DNA of 18,456 nucleotides from contig DEHO01000025.1 of assembly GCA_002351955.1 (NCBI GenBank), positions 36,378 through 54,833 on the forward strand. The letters run 5' to 3'. Source of the stretch: Flavobacteriales bacterium UBA2798 (GTDB lineage: Bacteria > Bacteroidota > Bacteroidia > Flavobacteriales_D > UBA2798). The notes beneath the pieces are model-generated. The model saw nothing but the letters and a program-made list of their open reading frames with translations. It did no database searches and had not been told where the DNA came from. A program made the translations under genes and the position numbers. Shown one piece after another: positions 6,671-13,255 of the stretch (position 1 is the stretch's first letter; each line of letters starts with the position of its first letter).

Positions 6671-7328
6671 TTTTTCTGAAGATGAAATGAAAACATAGAA
6701 CCCCGAAACACGCTCCTGAAACCGGAGCCAGGGTGTATAGCCAGATCCAGGTTGGGTCATCGGAAAACAGCGCAGGTGCAATAGATCGTGCAGGATTCAT
6801 TGATGCTCCTGTATAGGGTCCTGCACTAAAAGCGAGGAACCCAATTGTTGTTCCGATTATACTCGCAAAAATAAATTTGTTGGCGCCAAAGACAATGTTA
6901 ATACGTAAAATGATCAGCATTAGCATCGCGGTAATCGAAAATTCAATGATGAACGAATTGAATGTTCCGGCATTTGGAAACGTAGCACCCAGAGTTTGAT
7001 TTTCTGGAAAGATCAACCATAAAATAAAACTTGCCAAACAAGCACCTAGTAATTGTCCGGCGATGAAGTAGAGTGCTTCTTTTCCGGATAATTTCCCTGA
7101 CAGTAATAAGCCAATTGAAACAGCAGGATTGATTTGAGCTCCTGAAATTTTTCCCAGAAGTAAAATTGCTGCCATAATTATTAATCCAAAAGCAAGTGAA
7201 ATACCAACATTACCTAATATTCCATTGTATTCTTCATTAATTATTATTGCTCCTGTACCTGTAATAACAAGTAAAAACGTTCCAAGCAATTCACTTAGAA
7301 ACCTGATAAAGTTTGATTTTAGCAACAT
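6651..7328 (-). CDS. MIP/aquaporin family channel, probable arsenite exit channel (AqpS-like)
   Basis: This 225-residue membrane protein is a major intrinsic protein with both half-helix signatures: ISGAQINPAV with NPA at 67-69 and YTGASMNPARS with NPA at 178-180. Six membrane helices plus the two re-entrant loops fit the sequence. Aquaglyceroporins pass As(OH)3, and in Sinorhizobium meliloti AqpS replaces the arsenite pump within an ars operon. The same order of a channel directly before arsC, with no ArsB or Acr3 in this window, supports an arsenite-exit role; that role is inferred. I prefer the ATG at 7328 (MLLKSNFIRFLSELLGTF), which overlaps the DUF6428 gene by 10 bases. The start at 7349 would only add MLHTRRR from inside the upstream gene. 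The 3' end overlaps arsC by 20 bases. Confidence 0.92.
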   Translation of the reverse strand: MLLKSNFIRFLSELLGTFLLVITGTGAIIINEEYNGILGNVGISLAFGLIIMAAILLLGKISGAQINPAVSIGLLLSGKLSGKEALYFIAGQLLGACLASFILWLIFPENQTLGATFPNAGTFNSFIIEFSITAMLMLIILRINIVFGANKFIFASIIGTTIGFLAFSAGPYTGASMNPARSIAPALFSDDPTWIWLYTLAPVSGACFGVLCFHFIFRKNEQTTK

Positions 7329-7795
7329 CCTCCTCCGGGTGTGCAACATGAATTACCGGATGCAGTACTCAGATCAGAAAGTTTCACTTTCAATTTTTCC
7401 GGTGGAATTCCGCATTTGTCGCTGGCCAGACAATTGGTGGTAAGAGAGAGCAGATTGAAGGTTCCGTTTTCGAAAGAAACACCGTATTTTCCGATGGTGT
7501 CGCCCTGGTATTCCACTTCAATCTCAGCATCCTGCAGGTTCAGCGTTTTTTCCGAAAGAGCGATGATGTCGCGAAGTTTTTGTGGCGCGAGCCGGTGATC
7601 AAAATTGTTGGCTTCCCAGAGTTGAAAGTTAACGGTCTTCTCCCGTCGAATGGTTCCCCCGCAATCAATAAAGTGTTTTTCGATTTGTCCGACCTCTGTT
7701 ACATGAAAGTGAACAGGTACAAATTCTCCATTGGGTAGACGGAAGCAAAGTTCATTCAGACCTTCAAGCTGCGATTTAAATAAGGATAGTTTCAT
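7319..7795 (-). CDS. DUF6428 family protein with Cys-rich tail, ars-operon member
   Basis: This 158-residue protein matches the DUF6428 family as I remember it from Bacteroidota ars loci. Characteristic segments are PNGEFVPVHFHVTEVGQI (21-38), DCGGTIRREKTVNFQLWEA (44-62), EIEVEYQGDTIGKYGVSF (91-108), and a Cys pair in NCLASDKCGIP (about 120-130). The protein ends in SCCTPGGGCC, four cysteines in the last nine residues. Its function is not established. The thiol-rich tail, the HFH motif and the position between arsR and the arsenite channel suggest binding of As(III), for example as a carrier or a second sensor. That is inference. The ATG at 7795 (MKLSLFKSQLEGL) starts the conserved region; the frame extends to 7867 but the additional 24 residues look like read-through of the arsR end and leader. 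There is a 37-base gap from arsR and a 10-base overlap with the aquaporin gene. Confidence 0.88.
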   Translation of the reverse strand: MKLSLFKSQLEGLNELCFRLPNGEFVPVHFHVTEVGQIEKHFIDCGGTIRREKTVNFQLWEANNFDHRLAPQKLRDIIALSEKTLNLQDAEIEVEYQGDTIGKYGVSFENGTFNLLSLTTNCLASDKCGIPPEKLKVKLSDLSTASGNSCCTPGGGCC

Positions 7796-7832
7796 TATTA
7801 AATAATTTATCGGTTTATTACGATTTTCAGAG

Positions 7833-8162
7833 TTAACAACAATTGGAAGAGGCATTGTAGGAATCAAATAGTTTGTTCAGGTAAATTTTGGCCTGACTCC
7901 ATTCTTTTTCGTCGATACAGTAACAGACTTTTGCACCTTCAATGTCTCCTTTGATAAGTCCGGCTTCTTTAAGTTCTTTCAAGTGTTGGGAAACGGTGCT
8001 TTGTGACAATGGCAAAACATCCACAATATCTCCGCACATACAGGCATTTTTTTTGATGAGAACTTCAAGAATAGCAATGCGCGCCGGATGAGCCAGAGCC
8101 TTCATGTATTTGGCTGTTTTATTTTGCCTGAGTGTAAATTCTTCTGTTTTACTTGTTCCCAT
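7833..8162 (-). CDS. arsR: ArsR/SmtB-family metalloregulator with CxC As(III) site
   Basis: This 109-residue winged-helix repressor contains KALAHPARIAILEVL (21-35), then Cys41-Met-Cys43 in the helix before the recognition helix, then LSQSTVSQHLKELKEAGLI (52-70) as the HTH. The CxC in this helix corresponds to the ELCVCDL As(III)/Sb(III) site of E. coli and plasmid ArsR. Additional thiols are Cys80 and Cys82 in the wing (KVCYC) and a terminal Cys108-Cys109, any of which could supply the third ligand. Metalloid binding should release the repressor from DNA. The start codon lies inside the end of the upstream arsR-like pseudogene (14-base overlap), and DUF6428 follows after 37 bases. The overlap suggests that expression of this gene was built to depend on translation of the now broken upstream gene. 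Confidence 0.93.
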   Translation of the reverse strand: MGTSKTEEFTLRQNKTAKYMKALAHPARIAILEVLIKKNACMCGDIVDVLPLSQSTVSQHLKELKEAGLIKGDIEGAKVCYCIDEKEWSQAKIYLNKLFDSYNASSNCC

Positions 8163-8505
8163 TTTTAGTCCTGTTTGAAGGTGTGCAACATTGTTCCGAA
8201 TTACGGTTTCTGTTCATCTCATTATAGAAATTGTCAAAGAGTTCTTTAAATCTGTCGAGCTCCGCATGGTTAATACACCAGTTTGTGTTGCGTTGATTCA
8301 AACTTCCCTTTATTAAACCTGATTTGCTTAAATGTTTTAAGTTGATTGAAACACTAAACCTGCTTAGTCCGGCCGATTCATGAATTTCACGCATGCAATC
8401 ATTGTGTTTTGCCGCATCATCCAATAAACAAATCCGTTTTTCGGAAGATTATGCTCCAAAAAAAAGAGCGAGTTCTTTAAAGTCCGGGGTTTCGTTCTTT
8501 TTCAT
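8149..8505 (-). pseudogene. Second ArsR-type regulator interrupted by an in-frame TAA
   Basis: Reading from the ATG at 8505 gives MKKNETPDFKELALFFGA, then TAA (8451-8449), then in the same frame SSEKRICLLDDAAKHNDC and a complete winged-helix region (LSRFSVSINLKHLSKSGLIK) to a stop at 8149. ArsR proteins normally have a Leu-Ser pair (…ALS…) here, so the TAA looks like a TTA leucine codon with one changed base. There is no frameshift: the eight-T run (8465-8458) keeps the frame. Without the first part the protein lacks its N-terminal dimer helices. Restart from TTG at 8424 or ATG at 8394 is possible. The C-terminus carries NSEQCCTPS, echoing the DUF6428 tail. It is first in the operon, directly after the operator, and overlaps arsR by 14 bases. 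Alternatives are a sequencing error or a true short protein from the downstream start. Confidence 0.75.
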
Positions 8506-8507
8506 CT

Positions 8508-8523
8508 ATCGCAATATTACGAT
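8508..8523 (-). promoter_or_regulatory. ars operator palindrome
   Basis: ATCGCAATATTACGAT (8508-8523) is a 16-base palindrome with seven of eight symmetric pairs matching. It sits two bases upstream of the ATG of the arsR-like pseudogene and covers the probable -7 box. This is the expected position and type for an ArsR-family operator. Binding by the intact ArsR is inferred. Confidence 0.7.
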
Positions 8524-8543
8524 GGATTTGGATTCGCTCCAAA
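8512..8543 (-). promoter_or_regulatory. Probable ars operon promoter
   Basis: On the minus strand TTTG (8543-8540) is followed after exactly 20 bases by TAATATTG (8519-8512), one mismatch from TAnnTTTG. The -7 box forms the centre of the operator palindrome. The box ends only six bases before the ATG at 8505, so the transcript may be leaderless or nearly so, or translation may begin further downstream. Confidence 0.6.
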
Positions 8544-8573
8544 TTTATTTCAAAACAGATTGAAAATCAGTAA

Positions 8574-9344
8574 TTAGGGGAGTTGCCTCACTTGTCCTGT
8601 TCCTTCCCGGTAAATGGTGAGTGTAGGATTTCCTCTGTAAAAAGTGGTGCTGTAAGTGTACACTTCTACAAGTAATGTAGAAAGTGCGTAAACATAAAAA
8701 TCGCCGGTTGACTGGTTGTTCACATGTACATTGTCGCATTGCAGGTTTTCTGCTCGAATGATGCTGAATCCATTTGAATAAAAGTAGGCAGATTGACAAT
8801 TGCCGCTCAAATACAGGTTGCTTACACCGGTGTGTAAAATGGCATCAATGTGGTTACAATTCAAATCAAGAAGTACATCACTGCTTCCTTGTTGGGTTTC
8901 CAGTGTAAGCGAGGGATAGGTAAGCGTATTACCGCTTTTAATTTCACCACCGCCTTCGTAAATGATTTTTTCAAGAGCTGGAGAGTGAACGCGGACTTCG
9001 ATTTTACTTTTTTCATAATTCCTTACAAAATTCCATTTGTTTTTGTTTCGGATTTTAAGAATGCCGTTTTCAAATGTGGTTTCCACTTTTGGCAATAGAT
9101 TTTTTCCACAGGCAACTTCTATGTAGGATAATGAATCGTAAAATATCGTGACATCCACATTATTGCTGATATCGAGTGTATGCAGATTGCCGAGTGACCG
9201 GAGTTCAATTGTAGGTTCTCCGGTAGTTTTAAACATATCAGGAGCATCTGCTTTGTTGCAGGAGATTGCAAGCACGGCAATTGCCATCGAAATGATCAGG
9301 CGCAATTGCTGAATGGACTTTGGGAAATAATTATTTGAAACCAT
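8574..9344 (-). CDS. DUF2807 (putative auto-transporter adhesin head GIN domain) lipoprotein
   Basis: This 256-residue protein has an N-terminal hydrophobic stretch LRLIISMAIAVLAISC (14-29) with Cys29 as a probable lipidated residue, though the lipobox (AISC) is not ideal. The remainder is a repetitive beta-helix-like sequence typical of DUF2807. It contains LHTLDISNNVDVTIFYDSLS (54-73), VRVHSPALEKIIYEGGGEIK, then a ladder of short strands with Asn/Ser turns (LYLSGNCQSAYFYSNGFSII). Proteins of this family are common in the Bacteroidota envelope and their role is mostly unknown. The start is placed at 9344 because GGAGG lies five bases before it, a rare clear ribosome binding site here. It overlaps the upstream PagL-like gene by 14 bases, so both are probably made together. 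Confidence 0.88.
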   Translation of the reverse strand: MVSNNYFPKSIQQLRLIISMAIAVLAISCNKADAPDMFKTTGEPTIELRSLGNLHTLDISNNVDVTIFYDSLSYIEVACGKNLLPKVETTFENGILKIRNKNKWNFVRNYEKSKIEVRVHSPALEKIIYEGGGEIKSGNTLTYPSLTLETQQGSSDVLLDLNCNHIDAILHTGVSNLYLSGNCQSAYFYSNGFSIIRAENLQCDNVHVNNQSTGDFYVYALSTLLVEVYTYSTTFYRGNPTLTIYREGTGQVRQLP

Positions 9345-10464
9345 TACTTCCTCCATTTCCCTTTTTCGATTTGGCAAAACGATATCCCAGTCCTAATTCA
9401 AAATAATCTGCTTTTGCAAAATGTGTTTTTAATGCAATTTGAGCTATCATATTGTTTTTGAAAAAGTACCGTAGTGTTAGACGTTGGTAATAATTTCCAT
9501 CGCCTTTGTATTTGCTGATCACATAAAATCCTTGCTGAAGAGAGATTTTTAATTCGTCCATGCTCAATTCTATACCCGCCATTAAGCCGAGTTGAGTGAA
9601 TTTCCAGCGGTTTACATCTTCCTCCATTGCGGTTTGCCAGGCTTTGCTCAATGATCCGTTGTTCAACACATCAATTCCGAATAATGCATTCGTTTTTGGA
9701 TTCAATATTCTTGAAGCAAATGTTTCCAAGGTAAAACACGTGTACTTCGGGCCGAGTGGTTGTCCAAGTTCACGTAAACCACCGGAAAACAAGGTAGAGA
9801 AGGTCCATCTGGGTTGATTTCCATAATATTCACTATTGTGAAGCACTGTTGCGGCTCCCGGTTCTTTAATTCTATACTTGAGCGATAGAAATGCTGATGG
9901 CATATTTAATCCCAGGTTGGGCATGGTCATTGCTCCGTTGGAATAATGCAACAATGACAATCCAGCCCCTAATTGAAAACGCTCCCAAACTTGGGTAAAT
10001 TCCAGTTGTGTCGACATCAGTCCGTTGAAATGACTTCCAATCGCATTGTTTTTGTTGTTGGTGGTGCGGTCAAATGTTTTGGTAAGATACCCCACACCGG
10101 TTCCGAGGCGAAGTCCCAGTGAAAAGTTGTCGTTACCTGCCAGTTTGAATTTTACATAATGAATCAACCCAAATCCCATTCCGATCATTTTCGGATTTGC
10201 CAGATTGCCGATGTTGAGTGATAAGCCGTGCATCGGTTCATTGTAACGCATATGCCAGGGTTTGGAACTCAGGCTGCGTTCGATATAGGGTTCTATTGAT
10301 TTTACATGATTTTCGACCAGATGAACCATAGAAGGACGGTGGGCGATCAAAAAACCATAATGGGCTTGAATTCCACCGTGCCAGGCCGACTGTCCTTGCC
10401 CGTTCACTGCAAGGAGCAGCATAAAAAGCATTATTATTCCTGATCTTGTGCGAAACATCCCCAT
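9331..10464 (-). CDS. Acyloxyacyl hydrolase / PagL-like lipid A deacylase candidate
   Basis: This 377-residue protein starts MGMFRTRSGIIMLFMLLLAV followed by NGQGQS, a signal peptide. The body is made of amphipathic strands ending in aromatic residues, as in an outer-membrane barrel. The key motif is GLSLLHYSNGAMTMPNLGLN (168-187), which resembles the PagL active-site region with the catalytic His (His173) and Ser (Ser175) in HxSN, and the following PNxGLN. PagL removes the 3-O acyl chain of lipid A in the outer membrane; that activity is inferred. The protein is about twice as long as Pseudomonas PagL, with extra strands after residue 200, as is common for Bacteroidota members. It ends in YFELGLGYRF followed by a basic tail. 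The start could also be 10458. The frame extends to 10548, but that part would run across the start of mazG. Its end overlaps the DUF2807 gene by 14 bases. Confidence 0.85.
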   Translation of the reverse strand: MGMFRTRSGIIMLFMLLLAVNGQGQSAWHGGIQAHYGFLIAHRPSMVHLVENHVKSIEPYIERSLSSKPWHMRYNEPMHGLSLNIGNLANPKMIGMGFGLIHYVKFKLAGNDNFSLGLRLGTGVGYLTKTFDRTTNNKNNAIGSHFNGLMSTQLEFTQVWERFQLGAGLSLLHYSNGAMTMPNLGLNMPSAFLSLKYRIKEPGAATVLHNSEYYGNQPRWTFSTLFSGGLRELGQPLGPKYTCFTLETFASRILNPKTNALFGIDVLNNGSLSKAWQTAMEEDVNRWKFTQLGLMAGIELSMDELKISLQQGFYVISKYKGDGNYYQRLTLRYFFKNNMIAQIALKTHFAKADYFELGLGYRFAKSKKGNGGSNGFK

Positions 10465-10517
10465 AAAAATACAAATTGAAACCACCTGTAAGGAATTCCT
10501 TTTCGTAATTTTAAGCC

Positions 10518-11288
10518 ATGACTGCCATTGAACAAAAAAAGGAAGCATTTGCGCGTTTACTTACCATTATGGATGAGTTACGTGAGCAGTGTCCCTGGGA
10601 TCGGAAACAAACACTTGAATCGCTGCGAATTCTCACTATTGAAGAAACATACGAGTTGGCAGATGCAATAATTGAAAATGACCTTCCTGAAATCAAAAAG
10701 GAGTTGGGTGATTTAATGCTCCATCTTGTTTTTTATGCACGTATCGCGTCTGAATCCGGCGCTTTCGATATTGCTGATGTATTGCACGGTGTTTGCGATA
10801 AGCTGATTGAACGCCACCCGCATATTTATGGCGATGTAAAAGTAGAGAATGAAGAGCAGGTCAAGGCTAACTGGGAAAAGATCAAATTAAAAACAGGTAA
10901 TCGTTCGGTCCTTGAGGGCGTTCCTGTTTCTTTGCCTTCCATGGTGAAGGCTGTTCGTATTCAGGAAAAAGCGAAAGGTGTTGGATTCGACTGGGATCAT
11001 TCCGATCAGGTCTGGGAGAAAGTGAAGGAGGAAATAGCAGAGTTGAAAATTGAAGTCGACAGGAAAAGCGATAAAATCGAGGAGGAATTTGGTGATGTGT
11101 TGTTTTCCCTGATTAATTATGCGAGGTTTATTGGAGTGAATCCTGAAGATGCGCTTGAACGGACGAACAAAAAATTCATCAAACGCTTCCAATTCCTTGA
11201 AACGGAATCGGCCAAAGACGGGAAAAAAATGGGGGAGATGAGTCTTGAGGAAATGGACCATTACTGGAACAAAGCCAAATCATTATAA
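10518..11288 (+). CDS. mazG: Nucleoside triphosphate pyrophosphohydrolase MazG
   Basis: This 256-residue protein is a full-length two-domain MazG. The first domain has CPWDRKQTLESL (25-36), the metal-binding EETYE (42-46) and KELGDLMLHLVFYAR (61-75). After the RHPHIYGD and LEGVPVSLPSMVKA segments, the second domain repeats the pattern with WEKVKEEIAELKIE (166-179) and EEEFGDVLFSLINYARF (188-204). MazG hydrolyses NTPs and dNTPs to NMP plus pyrophosphate. It cleans up abnormal nucleotides and, in E. coli, lowers (p)ppGpp-related signals. It should be cytosolic. It is transcribed away from the PagL-like gene (53-base gap) and is followed after 25 bases by the MORN-variant gene, which is probably in the same transcript. 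Confidence 0.96.
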   Translation: MTAIEQKKEAFARLLTIMDELREQCPWDRKQTLESLRILTIEETYELADAIIENDLPEIKKELGDLMLHLVFYARIASESGAFDIADVLHGVCDKLIERHPHIYGDVKVENEEQVKANWEKIKLKTGNRSVLEGVPVSLPSMVKAVRIQEKAKGVGFDWDHSDQVWEKVKEEIAELKIEVDRKSDKIEEEFGDVLFSLINYARFIGVNPEDALERTNKKFIKRFQFLETESAKDGKKMGEMSLEEMDHYWNKAKSL

Positions 11289-11313
11289 TCAGGCATATTT
11301 ATTGCAATTGATC

Positions 11314-12306
11314 ATGAAAAAAGAAATTATGCGTATTCCATTGCTCACTGTTTTTGTTTTGATGGCTTCTTTTGCCTTTGCGCAGGAACCGACCAAGCCA
11401 ACTGAAGGTCAACAACGTGGTGTGCGGCAGCGGCCTACTTCTAAACCTCAGGAAGCGGATTGCAGCACGGATCTCGAGTATCAGGAAAAAGCAGATTTGG
11501 TTGTTTACCGAAAAACAGGCGATCCATTTTCAGGACTTTGTCGTACGTATTACGAAGACAACCGACTGGAACGGGAAATAACTTTTGTAGATGGCAAGGA
11601 AGATGGAATTTCAACCACCTATTACAAGCGTGTTGAAAAAGATCCAAAAGATGCTAAAGACCCCAAGCCCGGACAAATCATGGTGATCACCGAACATAAA
11701 CTGGGTGTGCCTGAAGGAACGTGGAAGTATTATTTTGAGAATGGAAAGCTTGCCTGGTCAAATACCTACCTCAATGGAAAAAAAGAAGGTCAGTGGGAAT
11801 TTTTCTATGAGAATGGCACACCAAAAAAAGAGGAAAACTGGAAAGACGATAAGAAAAACGGTGTCTTTATCGATTATTTCCCCAGCGGGAAAAAAAAGGT
11901 AGAGATCAATTACAAGGACAATAAAATGCATGGCGCATACAAACAGTATTTCGAGAACGAATCGGTTTTTATTGAGCGGAATTATATAGAAGGAAAAGAA
12001 GACGGAGAAGAAATTTCGTACCATAAAAACGGACAGGTGGCCTCCATTCGTCGTTACAAACTGGGTCAACCCGAAGGAACCTGGCGCACTTACTTTGATG
12101 ATGGAAAAGAAAAGTCGGTCGAGACCTACATAAAAGGAAAAAAATCTGGAGAGCATAAAGAGTTTCACCGCGAAGGTCAGCTCAAGAAAAGATCGGTCTA
12201 TGTGGAAGGTAAACTTACCCTGATGGAGGAGTTTGATGAATTCGGGAATAAGATCGACCGTGAAGCAGAGAAGAAGCGTCAGGAAGAGGAAATGCGCGAA
12301 GAATGA
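11314..12306 (+). CDS. Secreted MORN-variant (YwqK family) repeat protein
   Basis: This 330-residue protein has a signal peptide (MKKEIMRIPLLTVFVLMASFAFAQ, cleavage near residue 23/24). A charged Pro-rich linker follows, then about eight repeats of roughly 23 residues with the pattern G.W..Y..NG.......Y..GK. Clear copies are EGTWKYYFENGKLAWSNTYL (134-153), EGQWEFFYENGTPKKEENWK (158-177), NGVFIDYFPSGKKKVEINYK (182-201) and EGTWRTYFDDGKEKSVETYI (254-273). The phrase KLG.PEGTW occurs twice, 120 residues apart. These are MORN-variant repeats, often labelled 'toxin-antitoxin system YwqK family antitoxin'; antitoxin function is not supported here because the protein is exported. The C-terminus is a charged helix. 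An alternative start is 11329 (MRIPLL). The TGA overlaps the ATG of the kinase gene (ATGA), so the two are translationally coupled. Confidence 0.9.
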   Translation: MKKEIMRIPLLTVFVLMASFAFAQEPTKPTEGQQRGVRQRPTSKPQEADCSTDLEYQEKADLVVYRKTGDPFSGLCRTYYEDNRLEREITFVDGKEDGISTTYYKRVEKDPKDAKDPKPGQIMVITEHKLGVPEGTWKYYFENGKLAWSNTYLNGKKEGQWEFFYENGTPKKEENWKDDKKNGVFIDYFPSGKKKVEINYKDNKMHGAYKQYFENESVFIERNYIEGKEDGEEISYHKNGQVASIRRYKLGQPEGTWRTYFDDGKEKSVETYIKGKKSGEHKEFHREGQLKKRSVYVEGKLTLMEEFDEFGNKIDREAEKKRQEEEMREE

Positions 12307-13250
12307 TCAGACTTCAGGGCGACAGGTCTACCTATCTTTTTGATCCGGCGAATACCCGCACTTGTTTGCGTCCAAACGGACGATTCTCTATAATTTATCT
12401 GGGGAAGGATGAAAAGGATGGCGCAACTGTTATCGTGAAGCAACTTCACCCGCGTTTACGTCGCCAACTTCGTGAGCGTAGACGGTTCATGAAAGAATTT
12501 CATCCCTTTTGGGATATGCAGGGAATTACCCGCACTCTGGATATGATCATTACGGATGAAGATTTATATCTTATTCGGGAATACAGGGAAGGACTGGATC
12601 TGCAGAGCTGGATCGAACAAGGTCATTTTGATAAGTTGCGTTCTGCAGCCAAGCGCGATTTCGTTTTGAATCTGCTGGAACTGGTAGCCGGCTTGCATCG
12701 TAACGGTCAGCTTCATGGAGATATCAAGCCCTCTAATTTTATTATCGGTCCATCCGGAGAAGTTTCCTTAATTGATTTGGGCCTTGCAATGCCGCTCGAT
12801 AAAAGGGAACGCCCTTCACGAGATGCTTCGGATCCTTTGCCATTTTCCATGCTGTATTCGCCGCCGGAATTGATGCTGAATTTCCCTGACTTGCTGGATG
12901 AACGCAGTGATGTTTTCTCAATGGGAATTGTGCTTTATCAACTGATGAGTGGTGAAATGCCATGGGACGAAAAAAATCCTGCTGTTCTGATGAATCTGCA
13001 GCTGGTTTATCCAATTGCACGAAGGAGTGTAATCAATCGGGGATTGTTTTCCATTATCGAAAAAATGACAGCGCGTTATGCTTTCCCTGTGCCACCACTT
13101 ACGCTTCCTGAAGATGAACAACGTGAAGGAATACAAACAGGAATGGAAAAGCGTTTTGCAAATCTGGAAGAGGTAAAAAAGGAATTGGATACACTGCTTA
13201 ATTTTCAGTGGAAGAAACGGAAATGGCTGGCCTTCTTTTTAGGTAAATAG
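12303..13250 (+). CDS. Hanks-type (eukaryotic-like) serine/threonine protein kinase
   Basis: This 315-residue cytosolic protein carries a complete kinase core. The glycine loop is degenerate (NGRFSIIYLG, 25-34). The ATP lysine is Lys46 (VIVKQL). The catalytic loop is LHGDIKPSNFII with Asp140, Lys142 and Asn145, in which HGD replaces the usual HRD. The metal motif is DLG (Asp158) instead of DFG. Then come SPPE (186-189) and the F-helix aspartate in RSDVFSMGIVLYQLMSG (201-217). All residues needed for catalysis are present, so it is probably active, with a non-RD type activation loop. There is no transmembrane sensor domain; the C-terminus ends in a basic, aromatic tail (FQWKKRKWLAFFLGK) that could touch the membrane. 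The start overlaps the secreted MORN protein gene, an unusual pairing. It ends five bases before the convergent MBL gene. Confidence 0.92.
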   Translation: MIRLQGDRSTYLFDPANTRTCLRPNGRFSIIYLGKDEKDGATVIVKQLHPRLRRQLRERRRFMKEFHPFWDMQGITRTLDMIITDEDLYLIREYREGLDLQSWIEQGHFDKLRSAAKRDFVLNLLELVAGLHRNGQLHGDIKPSNFIIGPSGEVSLIDLGLAMPLDKRERPSRDASDPLPFSMLYSPPELMLNFPDLLDERSDVFSMGIVLYQLMSGEMPWDEKNPAVLMNLQLVYPIARRSVINRGLFSIIEKMTARYAFPVPPLTLPEDEQREGIQTGMEKRFANLEEVKKELDTLLNFQWKKRKWLAFFLGK

Positions 13251-13255
13251 CCCTT

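Noticed and set aside
6671..6781. N-terminal extension of arsC
   Set aside because: The added 37 residues are read out of frame from inside the aquaporin gene; the ATG at 6670 fits family alignment and operon overlap better.
8449..8451. Recoded stop codon (selenocysteine or similar)
   Set aside because: The codon is TAA, not TGA or TAG, and no recoding element is visible; a Leu TTA change or error is simpler.
8449..8465. Frameshift in the eight-T run as cause of the broken arsR-like gene
   Set aside because: Counting codons shows that the reading frame is kept across the run; the only lesion is the TAA.
11314..12306. True antitoxin of a toxin-antitoxin pair
   Set aside because: The name 'YwqK family antitoxin' is a database label; the protein has a signal peptide and no toxin-like small gene is adjacent.
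12742..13136. Minus-strand frames inside the kinase gene
   Set aside because: They are antisense to conserved kinase motifs and show no family signature.
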